From: VRUE01 sp963774405
Lineage (GTDB): Bacteria > Actinomycetota > Thermoleophilia > Solirubrobacterales > 70-9
Length of the DNA stretch: 64,000 nucleotides
Direction of reading: 5' to 3'
Assembly: GCA_963774405.1 (NCBI GenBank)
Contig: CAVZEV010000002.1
Span: 124,001-188,000 of the forward strand
The first letter of the stretch is position 1. Every line of letters begins with the position of its first letter. The position numbers were made by a program, and so were the translations under genes. Of this stretch, positions 39,151 through 47,699 are shown piece by piece. A model generated the notes under the pieces. It was not told the origin of the DNA. It ran no database searches and saw only the letters and a list, made by a program, of their open reading frames with translations.

Positions 39151-40714
39151 ATGCCACTCGGCGAGAGGCCAAGAACGACGGTTGCGGTTCACCCGGCGGC
39201 GGCGCTCGCGGCCCGGCCGCGCCTCTTCGGCGCGCTCGAAGAGGCGTTTCCGGTTCGCTTCGCCGGTGGGCCCACGGCGGGGGCCGAGGCGACGGTCGCC
39301 TTCGGCGATTCCGCGCTCGTGGACGGTCGCCCCGCCCTGCTGCTGAGCGAGGGCGACCGCTCCGCGGGGCGACCCGTCGAGGCGCAGACCGCCGACCGCG
39401 GGCCGCTCGATCGCCGCCTGCGCAGTATCACGCTGCGCGACCGCATCGACGGCTCGCCGGGCGAGCAGCCCGCGAGCGCCCTCGACGTGCTCGCCACGAG
39501 TGCGGGCCGCCCGGTCTGGACCAGGACGCGGGGCGAGGCCCCGTCCACGCCGTCGCCTCCTCCCTGCCCGAGCTGAGCGCGCCGCGGGCACTGCGCGAGC
39601 TGCTCGCCGACCGGCCCCTGGCGATGCTCGCCCTGGTCGAGCTCCTGCGCTCGGTCGGCGCCGCCGACGCCTACGAGCCGCCGCCGCTGCGCGCCGCGAT
39701 CCTCTTCGACGACCCGAACCTGCGCTGGCGGACCTACGGCTTCATCGACTACCGCAGGCTGCTCGACCACGCCGAGGCGAACGGGTACCACGCCTCGATC
39801 GCGACCATCCCGCTCGACGGCGGACGCCAGCACCGCGCCACGGTCGAGCTCTTCCGCCGCCACCCCGAGCGGCTCTCGCTCGCCTTTCACGGCAACGACC
39901 ACCTCCGCCGCGAGCTGCTGGGCGCCGAGGACCAGACACGGGCGAGGGCGATCGTCGCCCAGGCGCTGCGGCGGATCGCCCGGCTCGAGTCCCGCTACGG
40001 CCTGCGCGTCGACCGGGTGATGACGGCGCCACACGGGATGTGCTCGGCGGCGGTGGCGGCCGCCCTCCCCCCGCTCGGCTTCGACGCGCTCTGCGCGATC
40101 CACCCGCTTCCCTGGCGCGAGAGCGCCCCCGCCGAGCGGCCGCTGGCCGGCTGGGACCGGCCGAGTTCGCCGCCGGTTGCGCCGTGATTCCCCGCCTGCC
40201 GTTCACCGCGAGCTCCACCGAGCTGGCCCTGCGCGCCTACCTCGACCAGCCGCTGGTCCTCTACGGCCACCACGAGGACCTGGCGGACGGCCTCGATCTG
40301 CTCGCCGAGCTGGCGGGCCGCGTCAACCGGCTCGGGCCGGTCGAGTGGGCCTCCCTGAGCGAGATCGCCGCCGGCAACAGGGCGACGGCGTGGCGCGACG
40401 GGGTGCTCCACGTGCGGCCCTTCGCCCACCGGCTCCAGGTCGAGATCGCCGACCCCGAAGCGCGGGTCGCCGTCGAGCGACCGCGCGGGCTCGGCCGTGA
40501 GCTGAGCGGCTGGCGCGACGGCGAGGGCGCCGCGCACGACTTCGACCTGCCCGCCGAGCTGCCCGCGGGGAGGCACGAGCTGCGGCTCGCGCCCGCCGGC
40601 GCGATCGACCCGACGAGCGTGCCCGCGCCCCCGGCAAGCGTCTGGCCGGCACTGCGTCGCGCCGCCACCGAGACCCGCGACCGGCTGGCGCCGCTGGTCC
40701 GCACCGGAGCCTGA
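39151..40714 (+). CDS. NodB/DUF2334-like polysaccharide deacetylase-family protein; two frame breaks
   Basis: About 520 residues after correction. One base is missing near 39539-39542 and another near 40156-40162. The middle part has two features of the NodB deacetylase fold: AILFDDPNLRW (motif 1, Asp-Asp) and LAFHGNDHLRREL (motif 2, H-x3-H), then MTAPHGMCS. The N-terminal 130 residues and the C-terminal region (EFAAGCAVIPRLPF, then LVLYGHHEDLADGLDLLAEL) have no clear assignment. It could remove N- or O-acetyl groups from the polysaccharide, but metal binding and localisation are unproven, and no signal peptide is obvious. Its TGA shares a base with the ATG of the beta-helix gene downstream. 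Confidence 0.55.
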
Positions 40715-41688
40715 TGGGCGGCGCAATCGGTATCTGGGTTGGGGTCCGCGTCCTGCTCGGCGCGCTCGTGGCGCTCTCGAGCCCGAGCCCCGCGCACCAC
40801 CACCCCCACCACCGCCAGGCCGGCTGCTTTGCTCAGCCGAGCCGCTGCGGCTACCCCGACGCGACCAACACCGGGGTTCCCGCCGGCACCTCGCTGAGCC
40901 CCTCTGGGTCGGTCACCGTCAGCGACGACGGGGCCACCCTTTCGGGCATGCGGATAACCGGCTCGGTGACGATCGACGCCGACAACGTGACGATCGAAGA
41001 CAGCCGCATCTTCCAGCCCCAGGGCGGCGAGGGCAGCTACGCGGTGATCCTCAACCAAGGCGCCGAAAACTTCACGATCCGCGACAGCGAGGTCTCCGGC
41101 CCCAAGCGCCGGCGCGGCGGGCTCGAGTCGGCGGTCTGGAACCACTACGACAACCCCGGCGCGACGGCGAGCGGCGTCTACTTCCACGGCTGCTCCGATT
41201 GCTGGGAGGGCGCCGGCAGCTTCCGCGACGACTACATGGTCGTCGACGCCGCCTACCCGGGCTCCCACGACGAGGACATCTACGCCTGCGGCACGAGCGT
41301 CGAGGTCGAGCACAGCACCCTGATCAACCGCCACTCCCAGACGGCGACCGTGTTCGGCGACGCGGGCTGCGGCGGCAACCGCTTCATCGTCGCCCGCAGC
41401 CTGCTGGCCGGCGGCGGGTTCCTGCTCTACCCGCAGGCCAACAGCGACCGGCGAGTCGGCTCGATGCGCGTGGTCGGCAACCGCTTCGCCCGCTGCCGCA
41501 CGCGAGCCGTCTACGAAGCCGCTACCGGCGGCACCGTTTGCGCCGGCGGCCCGGACCGTCACGGGCTCTTCCCGCAGGGCGGCTACTACGGCACGGTCGC
41601 CTATTCCTACAGTGGGCCGGGGCAGGTCTGGCGCGGCAACTTCTGGGACGACAACCTGCGCCCGGTCTGCTCCGGAGGGCATTGCTGA
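40714..41688 (+). CDS. Secreted parallel beta-helix protein (paralogue 2)
   Basis: 324 residues. A short hydrophobic N-terminus (IGIWVGVRVLLGALVALSS) acts as signal or anchor, then a His-rich spacer precedes RCGYPDATNTGVPAGTSLSP and a right-handed beta-helix covering the rest. Characteristic segments are NVTIEDSRI, ENFTIRDSEVSG, WNHYDNPGATASGVYFHGC and HDEDIYACGTSVEVEHSTLI. Cysteine pairs such as CSDC suggest disulfides. It is close to the next gene and to the C-terminal part of the protein at 5622. No known catalytic triad could be assigned. It is translationally coupled (TGATG) to the deacetylase-like gene, which links the two functions. Confidence 0.8.
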   Translation: MGGAIGIWVGVRVLLGALVALSSPSPAHHHPHHRQAGCFAQPSRCGYPDATNTGVPAGTSLSPSGSVTVSDDGATLSGMRITGSVTIDADNVTIEDSRIFQPQGGEGSYAVILNQGAENFTIRDSEVSGPKRRRGGLESAVWNHYDNPGATASGVYFHGCSDCWEGAGSFRDDYMVVDAAYPGSHDEDIYACGTSVEVEHSTLINRHSQTATVFGDAGCGGNRFIVARSLLAGGGFLLYPQANSDRRVGSMRVVGNRFARCRTRAVYEAATGGTVCAGGPDRHGLFPQGGYYGTVAYSYSGPGQVWRGNFWDDNLRPVCSGGHC

Positions 41689-41767
41689 GGCGCCCGCCGA
41701 GGCGTCCCGGCGATGCCGGTCGAATTCCGACCGTTTCCCGCTGGCGGACCCGGGTATTTTTCAACGG

Positions 41768-43165
41768 ATGTTCGAGCGACGGACAAGCGGGAGGCTCGCC
41801 CTGTCGCTCCTCGCCGCGCTGCTCGCCTGCCTCGCCGCCTCGGTGCCCGCCTCGGCCGCCTGCCTGCCGCGGCCCAGCGCCTGCGGCTACCCCGACGCGA
41901 CCAACACCGGGGTGCCGCCCGGGACGACGCTGACACCCTCGGGCTCGCGCACGGTGACCGGCAACGGCACCGTGCTCAGCGGCCTCGAAATCACCGGCAC
42001 GGTGACCGTCGCCGCCGACAACGTGACGATCGAAGACAGCCGCATCGTCAAGACCTCCGGCGGCAGCGGCAGCTACGCGGTGATCCTCAACAGCGGCGCC
42101 GAGGGCTTCACGATCCGCGACAGCGAGATCAGCGGCCCGCCGAGCGACACGAGCGGCCTCGAGTCGGCGGTCTGGAACCACTACAACAACCCGGGCGCGA
42201 CGGCGAGCGGCGTCTACTTCCACGGCTGCGCCGACTGCTGGGAGGGCGCCGGCACCTTCCGCGACGACTACATGGTCGTCGACGCCGCCTACAGCGGCTC
42301 CCACGACGAGGACATCTACGTCTGCGGCACCACGGTCGATGTCGGCCACAGCACGCTGATCAACACCCACCAACAGACCGCGACCGTGTTCGGCGACACG
42401 ATCTGCGGCGGCAACGACTTCACCGTCACCGACAGCCTGCTCGCCGGCGGCGGCTACGTGGTCTACCCGCAGGCCAACAGCAGCTCACCCGTGGGCACGA
42501 CGCGGATCGCCGGCAACCGCTTCGGTCGCTGCCAGACCAGCGCCGTCTACAACCCGGGCAGCGGCGGCACCAGCTGCAGCGGCGGCGGCGACACCTTCGG
42601 CTACTACCCGCTGGGCGGCTACTACGGCCTCGCCGCCTATACCTACTCGGGCCCGGGCCATGTCTGGGAAGACAACGTCTGGGACGACAGCTCCCAGCCG
42701 GTCTGCGACGACGGTCGGCCGGGCTGCGGCAGCCCCCACGAACCGCCCGAAGAAGAAGGGGAAGAAGCGCCCGAAGAAGAAGGCGAAGCGCCCCCGGAAG
42801 CCGTTGGACCGACCGGGTCGAGCGATGCCCCGTCGGCGGTTGCGGCCCTGCGGGCGCCCACGGCGCCGCCACCAGGCGCGGCGGGCGTCCGCCACGCGCC
42901 GCTCCGGGCGCTCTGGCGCCTTCCCGCCGCGGCCGGCCCCGGCGATCTGGTGCGGCTCACCGGCAACAGCTCGCGGGGCGAGGCGCCGCTGCGTTGCTAC
43001 TGGCGGATCGCCGTGGGGCGGCGGGTCTTCCGCCGCCATCACGGCTGCAACCTGCGCTTCCGCATGCCGCGCGCCGGGACGCGCTACGTGACGTTGATCG
43101 TGCGCGACGGCGTCGGCCGCCGCGACAGCCTGCGGCGCCGCGCCTCAGGCGCGCGGCTGCACTAG
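41768..43165 (+). CDS. Secreted parallel beta-helix protein with C-terminal PKD-like domain (paralogue 3)
   Basis: 465 residues. A clear signal peptide (LALSLLAALLACLAASVPAS, cleaved near AAC) is followed by ACGYPDATNTG and a beta-helix (about 35-310) highly similar to paralogue 2. A Glu/Pro-rich linker (EEEGEEAPEEEGEAPPE) leads to a C-terminal PKD-like domain (about 385-455) with GDLVRLTGNSSRGEAPLRCY and TRYVTLIVRDGVGRRDS. In the 5622 protein the equivalent PKD domain is N-terminal, so the domain order is permuted. The last 21 bp overlap the convergent Wzz-like gene. ATG at 41768 was chosen for its signal peptide. Confidence 0.82.
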   Translation: MFERRTSGRLALSLLAALLACLAASVPASAACLPRPSACGYPDATNTGVPPGTTLTPSGSRTVTGNGTVLSGLEITGTVTVAADNVTIEDSRIVKTSGGSGSYAVILNSGAEGFTIRDSEISGPPSDTSGLESAVWNHYNNPGATASGVYFHGCADCWEGAGTFRDDYMVVDAAYSGSHDEDIYVCGTTVDVGHSTLINTHQQTATVFGDTICGGNDFTVTDSLLAGGGYVVYPQANSSSPVGTTRIAGNRFGRCQTSAVYNPGSGGTSCSGGGDTFGYYPLGGYYGLAAYTYSGPGHVWEDNVWDDSSQPVCDDGRPGCGSPHEPPEEEGEEAPEEEGEAPPEAVGPTGSSDAPSAVAALRAPTAPPPGAAGVRHAPLRALWRLPAAAGPGDLVRLTGNSSRGEAPLRCYWRIAVGRRVFRRHHGCNLRFRMPRAGTRYVTLIVRDGVGRRDSLRRRASGARLH

Positions 43166-43945
43166 GGGCGGCTCGACGCCGCTCTCCTCGGCGTGGCCAC
43201 GCGCCTCGGCCTCTTCGATCTGCCGCCAGCTGCGCGCGAACCAGGACCCGCCGACGATCGCCCCGCAGCCGAGCAGGGCGAGAACGATCGTCGCGATCAC
43301 CGCGTAGCGGCGCGGCAGGCCGCGGGTCGCGGTCTGCGCGACGGGCGCGCCGAACTTGCGAACGACGAGCTGGTTGGCCGCGGGGATGTGCTGCGAGGCC
43401 GCGACCGAGCCCAGGTAGCGGCGCACGGCGACGATCGTCGCGCTGGAGAGCTTCAGCGCCGTTTCGGAGTCGGGGGCCTGAGCGACGACGTGCAGGATCG
43501 GCAGGGTTTCGTCGACGCTGAGGTTGAGCACGGTCGCCTCGGCGTCCGCCAGCCCGCGGCTGGCGGGCGGTGTCACCGGGGCCGGCGTCACGCCGGGCGT
43601 GTTGACGTTGGCCGGCGGCACGACGCTGATCTGGCCGCGCGGAATCCCCGCCTCCTTGGCGATCGCGTTCTTCAGCGGACCGCCGGTCATCAGGTTGCCG
43701 ATCAGGTTGGCGCGCGCGGCGAGCGTCGTCAGGTCCGGCCCCTTGCCCCCGATCGCGACCACCTGCGAGTCGCTGGTGTCAATCAGGATGTCGGCCGAGG
43801 CCAGCGAGACCTGGTACTGGCGGCTCTGCGGCGGCAGCTGCGGCTTGAAGGCGAGCAGCAGGCCGACCAACAGGGAGAACCCGAGCACGAGACCGACCAG
43901 CCGCCGCCGCCTCGACAGCTCTCGCAGAATTTTGATCAGCTCCAA
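43145..43945 (-). CDS. Wzz-like polysaccharide chain-length/co-polymerase membrane protein
   Basis: 266 residues. TTG at 43945 is supported by GGAGG 7 nt upstream and gives MELIKILRELSRRRR, like the start of the 37527 protein. TM1 lies at about 16-34 (LVGLVLGFSLLVGLLLAF) and TM2 at about 218-240 (YAVIATIVLALLGCGAIVGG). Between them are NLIGNLMTGGPLKNAIAKEA and ETLPILHVVAQAPDSETALK, colinear with the fused Wzz part at 30989 and with the 38286 protein. A proline-rich insert (about 125-150) is specific to this copy. No kinase domain is attached. Confidence 0.7.
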   Translation of the reverse strand: MELIKILRELSRRRRLVGLVLGFSLLVGLLLAFKPQLPPQSRQYQVSLASADILIDTSDSQVVAIGGKGPDLTTLAARANLIGNLMTGGPLKNAIAKEAGIPRGQISVVPPANVNTPGVTPAPVTPPASRGLADAEATVLNLSVDETLPILHVVAQAPDSETALKLSSATIVAVRRYLGSVAASQHIPAANQLVVRKFGAPVAQTATRGLPRRYAVIATIVLALLGCGAIVGGSWFARSWRQIEEAEARGHAEESGVEPPLVQPRA

Positions 43946-44126
43946 AAGAGGCCCTCCAGGGAACTCGGTCTCGGTTCAGGGGCAACCGCAGCGCGTCGCC
44001 GAGTAATGAACGTCCGCTTCGCCGACCTTCTTGCGCGCGCTCGAACCCGGCCGCGACAAAAGAATCGCTCGCGGAGAGGCGTTTATCCGGCGAACCTAAC
44101 TTGCGAACTTTGGGGTGGCGAAGGCA
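43946..44126. promoter_or_regulatory. Divergent intergenic region before Wzz-like and epimerase genes
   Basis: This 181-nt region separates divergent genes and must carry both promoters. The 44050-44110 part is slightly AT-richer (around GTTTATCC and CTAACTTGCG), and GGGGTGG sits about 8 nt before the epimerase ATG. No confident promoter hexamers were assigned. Confidence 0.3.
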
Positions 44127-45239
44127 ATGAGAACACTTGTAACCGGCGGCGCCGGATTCATCGGCTCGCATATGGTCCGCGAGCTGGTCGGGCGCGGCGA
44201 TGACGTGGTCGTGCTCGACTCGATCGAGGAGCAGGTCCACGGCGGTGCCGAGCCGGACCTCCCCGCCTCGGTCGAGCTGATCGTCGGCGATGTCGGCGAC
44301 ACCCGGGCGGCCGACCGCGCCCTGGCGGGGTCGACCGCGTCGTGCACCTGGCCGCCGCCGTCGGCGTCGGCCAGTCGATGTATGAGATCGCCCGCTACAC
44401 CGAGCTGAACACGATGGCCACCGCCCGCTTCCTCGAGCGCCTGGTCGCCCTGCGCCCGCTGCCGAGCCGGCTCGTCGTCGCCTCCTCGATGTCGATCTAC
44501 GGCGAGGGCGAGTACACCTGCGAGACCCACGGCCACCAGTCCCCGGGGCCGCGCGCCGAGGAGCAGCTGCTGACCCGCGAGTGGGAGCTCCCCTGCCCCG
44601 AGCGCCGCCGGCCGCTGCGGCCGGTGCCGACCAGCGAGGCCAAGCCGCTGCTGCCGACCTCGATCTACGCGATCAACAAGCGCGACCACGAGGAGATGTC
44701 GCTGGTCACCGGCGCCGCCTACGGGATCCCCACCGTGGCCCTGCGCTTCTTCAACGTCTACGGCGAGGGCCAGGCGCTCTCCAACCCCTACACCGGCGTC
44801 GCCGCGATCTTCGCCTCGCGACTGCTCAACGCGGCGCTCGCCGATGGTCTTCGAGGACGGCGAACAGTCGCGCGACTTCACCCACGTCTCCGACATCGTC
44901 GCGGGCATCCTCGCGCGCGCTCGAGTCCGAGCCCGCAGCCGGGCACGCGATCAACCTCGGGACCGGCCGCTCGACCTCCGTCGCCCGGGTCGCCGAGGTC
45001 GCTCGCCGAGGGCATCGGCGCCGAGATCGAGGCCGAGTTCAATGGCCAGTACCGGGCCGGCGACATCCGCCACTGCTACGCCGACATCGCTCGCGCCGAA
45101 GAGCTGCTCGGGCTACGCGCCGCAGGTCACGTTCGAGGACGGGATGGGCGCCCTGGTCGAGTGGCTGCAAAGCCAGCGGGCGGTCGACCGCGTCGACGAC
45201 GCGACCAACGAGCTCGCCGCGCGTGGCCTCACCCGCTGA
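44127..45239 (+). pseudogene. NAD-dependent sugar-nucleotide epimerase with about five frame breaks
   Basis: The intact fragments in order give a full extended SDR enzyme: RTLVTGGAGFIGSHMVREL; VVHLAAAVGVGQSMYEIARY; VVASSMSIYGEGEYTCETHG; SIYAINKRDHEEMS (catalytic Tyr/Lys); VALRFFNVYGEGQALSNPYT; MVFEDGEQSRDFTHVSDIVA; AINLGTGRSTSVARVAEV; FNGQYRAGDIRHCYADIARA; and FEDGMGALVEWLQSQRAVDR. The frame changes near 44327-44330 (missing G), 44830-44845, 44910-44922, 44998-45003 and 45110-45112 (each one extra base). So many breaks in 800 bp suggest either a local quality problem or true decay. The reading would be a UDP- or dTDP-sugar epimerase or reductase. Its final stop overlaps the next gene by 17 nt. 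Confidence 0.7.
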
Positions 45240-46218
45240 GCAGGGCGGTCCCGGGCCCGGCCGGGCCCACGACCTGGCGGTCGTGATCGTCTCGACCAAC
45301 GAGGCGCGCTGGCTGGAGCCCTGCCTGAGCACGGTCTTCGCCGCGGCCGGCGGCGCGACGCTCGACGTCGTCGTCGTCGACAACGAATCGAGCGACGGCA
45401 CCCGCGAGCTGGTCGAGACGAAGTTCCCCGCCGCCCGCGTGGTCGAGTCGAGCAATCGCGGCTTCTCGCACGCCAACAACCGCGGTGCCGACACCTGCGA
45501 TGCGCGCTACGTCCTCTTCCTCAACCCCGACACCGAGATCGTCTCCGGCGACTTCGGCGAGCTGGTCGCGGCGATGGACGCCCGGCCCGACGTCGGGCTG
45601 GTCGGGGTCAAGCAGCTGACCGCGGACGGCACCCTGTGGCCGACGATCCGCTACTTCCCCAGCCTGCCGCGAGCGATCGGCGAGGCGTTCGCCTCGGAGC
45701 GCTGGCCCCTGCGGGCGCGCTGGACGGGCGAGCGCGAGCTCGACATGGACGCCTACGAGCACGAGCATCGCTGCGACTGGACCTCGGGCTCGTTCATGCT
45801 GACCCGGCGCGAGGCACTGCTCAGCGGCGGCATGCTCGACGAGCGCTTCTTCATCTACTCCGAGGAGACCGACTTCTGCCTGCGGATCAAGGAAGCCGGC
45901 TGGGACATCCGCCACCTGCCGGCGATGACGATCGTCCATCACGCCGGCAAGGGCGGCGTCCGACCGAAGATGGTCGCCCAGGACGCCTTCGCCCGCCGCC
46001 AGTACGCGCGCAAGCACTTCACCGGGCCGCGACGCACCGCCTATCTCGGCGCGGTGCTCGCCCGCCACGCGCTGCGCGCCGCGGTGCCGGGACGGGGAGA
46101 GGAACCCGAGGCCCGCCGCAGGGCCGCGCGCACGGCGATCCGCACGCTGATCGGCCGCGAGGAGCCCCCGTTCGGACGGCCGCCCGAGACCGCCGTCGCG
46201 CCGCTCGGGCGGCGCTGA
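45223..46218 (+). CDS. Family 2 glycosyltransferase, rhamnosyltransferase (WbbL)-like
   Basis: An intact 331-residue GT-A enzyme. Motifs are VVIVSTNEARWLEPCLSTVF, VVVDNESSDGTRELVETKFP, NRGFSHANNRGADTC, VLFLNPDTEIV (metal-binding region), RCDWTSGSFMLTRREALLSG and FFIYSEETDFCLRIKEAGWD. The set matches dTDP-rhamnose-dependent transferases such as WbbL. GTG at 45223 overlaps the end of the epimerase gene by 17 nt, suggesting translational coupling. The protein is paralogous to the one encoded at 2110-3036, which has lost part of the acidic motif. Confidence 0.86.
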   Translation: MASPAEQGGPGPGRAHDLAVVIVSTNEARWLEPCLSTVFAAAGGATLDVVVVDNESSDGTRELVETKFPAARVVESSNRGFSHANNRGADTCDARYVLFLNPDTEIVSGDFGELVAAMDARPDVGLVGVKQLTADGTLWPTIRYFPSLPRAIGEAFASERWPLRARWTGERELDMDAYEHEHRCDWTSGSFMLTRREALLSGGMLDERFFIYSEETDFCLRIKEAGWDIRHLPAMTIVHHAGKGGVRPKMVAQDAFARRQYARKHFTGPRRTAYLGAVLARHALRAAVPGRGEEPEARRRAARTAIRTLIGREEPPFGRPPETAVAPLGRR

Positions 46219-46290
46219 GCCCTCCCCCATTTTTCAACCTCTCTCAGGCACGGGCCACGCAAGGTCATCGCCGGCCGGAGCGTTCATTTT

Positions 46291-47361
46291 GTGATGAACC
46301 TCGACCACGCCATCGAGACCCTGGTCGTCGGCTACGGCTACTGGGGCCCCAACATCGTCCGCAACGTCGCCGAGCGGCCCGAGTTCAACCTCGCCGGCCT
46401 CTGCGAGCGCGACGAGCGGCGGATCGAAGACTTCCGCAGCCGCAACCCCGGCGCGCCCTGGGAGCGCGACCTCGACGTGGCGCTCGCCGATCCCAGCCTG
46501 GAAGCGGTTGCGATCGCTACTCCGCCGCACACGCACCACGAGCTGGTCAGCAAGGCCCTGGAAGCCGGCAAGCACGTCCTCGTCGAGAAGCCCCTGGCGC
46601 GCACCGGCGCCGAGGCGGCCGACCTGATCGCCCTCGCCGAGGACCGCGAGCTGGTCCTGATGCCGGGCCACACCTTCCTCTACAGCCCGCCGGTGGCGAA
46701 GATCCGCAGCCTGATCCAGGACGGCGTGCTGGGAGACATCCACTTCGTCACCTCCTCGCGGATGAACCTGGGGAAGTACCAGCCCGACGGGGTCGTGCTC
46801 GACCTCGCCCCCCACGATCTCTCGATCCTGCTGCACTGGCTGGATCGACCCCTGATCGAGGTGACCGCGAACGGCTGCAGCATTCACCAGGACGGCGTCC
46901 ACGAGACGGCCTTCCTCACCCTCTGCTTCGAGGGCGGCACGCAGGCCAACATCCAGGTCTCCTGGCTGGCGCCGCGCAAGATGCGGCAGATGGTCGTCGT
47001 CGGCAGTCGCCAGATGGTCCAGTACGAGGACACGGCCGCCGATGACCCGGTGCGGATCTACGACCGTGGCATCGACTTCTCCGAGCCGCCCAAAAACTTC
47101 GGCGAGTACCGGCTCACGTACCGCAGCGGCGACATCGTCGCCCCGCGCATCGAGCCGGCCGAGCCGCTCGGGCTCGAGCTCAAGGACTTCGCCTCGGCGA
47201 TCCTCGAGGGCACCACGCCGATCTCGAGCTCGCGCCTCGGCCTCCAGGTCGTCTTCGCTCTAGAGGCCCTGGAGCGCTCCCTGGACGGACGTGGCGAGCC
47301 GGTCGCGGTCCGCCCCGTCGACGACGCCGTGATGCAGCTGCGCGTCCGCCAGGCAGCCTGA
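46291..47361 (+). CDS. Gfo/Idh/MocA-family sugar-nucleotide dehydrogenase, WlbA-like
   Basis: 356 residues. The N-terminal Rossmann domain begins LVVGYGYWGPNIVRNVAERP and contains AVAIATPPHTHHELVSKALE and the EKPLA motif (GKHVLVEKPLARTG). The C-terminal half has MPGHTFLYSPPVAKIRSLIQ and DLAPHDLSILLHWL with the catalytic His. This group oxidises the 3-position of UDP-GlcNAc(A)-type sugars. GTG at 46291 lies 10 nt from GGAG and the ATG at 46294 lies 13 nt away, so GTG is slightly preferred. With the WlbB-like acetyltransferase and the DegT enzyme at 3-5.5 kb it would form a diacetamido-sugar pathway, although those genes are 41 kb away. Confidence 0.82.
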   Translation: MMNLDHAIETLVVGYGYWGPNIVRNVAERPEFNLAGLCERDERRIEDFRSRNPGAPWERDLDVALADPSLEAVAIATPPHTHHELVSKALEAGKHVLVEKPLARTGAEAADLIALAEDRELVLMPGHTFLYSPPVAKIRSLIQDGVLGDIHFVTSSRMNLGKYQPDGVVLDLAPHDLSILLHWLDRPLIEVTANGCSIHQDGVHETAFLTLCFEGGTQANIQVSWLAPRKMRQMVVVGSRQMVQYEDTAADDPVRIYDRGIDFSEPPKNFGEYRLTYRSGDIVAPRIEPAEPLGLELKDFASAILEGTTPISSSRLGLQVVFALEALERSLDGRGEPVAVRPVDDAVMQLRVRQAA

Positions 47362-47366
47362 GCGAC

Positions 47367-47699
47367 TCAGACCAGCTGGACCGGGGTGCCGAGGAAATCG
47401 AGCTCGGCGAGGTAGACGAACACCGTGTGCCTGGCCAGGGTGTCGAGGTCGATTCCCTGGCGTGCGGCCTCGGCCCGGAGGACACCCTCTACCTCCGGTG
47501 CGACCGCGAGGTCGAGGCACGCCTCCGAGGCCACCTCGTGGTCCTCGGAGACGACAAATCGCGGTGGTGCCACCGGTGGCCGTCCGGAGCGCAGCCGCTC
47601 TGAGTAGTGACTCAGCGCCGTGCGCACCGTGGCGGCAAGATCAGCTCCAAGCTCGGCTTCGGCACCACTGCGGGTGAATGTGCAAAGTCTGACCCTCAT
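47367..47699 (-). CDS. Small conserved-architecture protein A flanking the sigma factor
   Basis: 110 residues, family not recognised. ATG at 47699 has AGGAG at ideal spacing; a longer in-frame start lacks this. Its C-terminal half (LRAEAARQGIDLDTLARHTV, then FVYLAELD) aligns with the small protein at 48660 (MEREAERQGVTVTQLLEHAA, then LYYAAEMD). N-terminal features also align (MRVRLCTF with KVKVKLGAF). The alpha-helical EAxRQG ... L-x-x-[HL] pattern resembles ribbon-helix-helix-type or small coiled regulators, but this is only a suggestion. It converges with the dehydrogenase gene, with a 5-nt gap. Confidence 0.65.
   Translation of the reverse strand: MRVRLCTFTRSGAEAELGADLAATVRTALSHYSERLRSGRPPVAPPRFVVSEDHEVASEACLDLAVAPEVEGVLRAEAARQGIDLDTLARHTVFVYLAELDFLGTPVQLV

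Noticed and set aside
44127..45239. Programmed ribosomal frameshifting in the epimerase gene
   Set aside because: Five changes in mixed directions without slippery-site or pseudoknot signals do not fit a programmed mechanism; error or decay is simpler.
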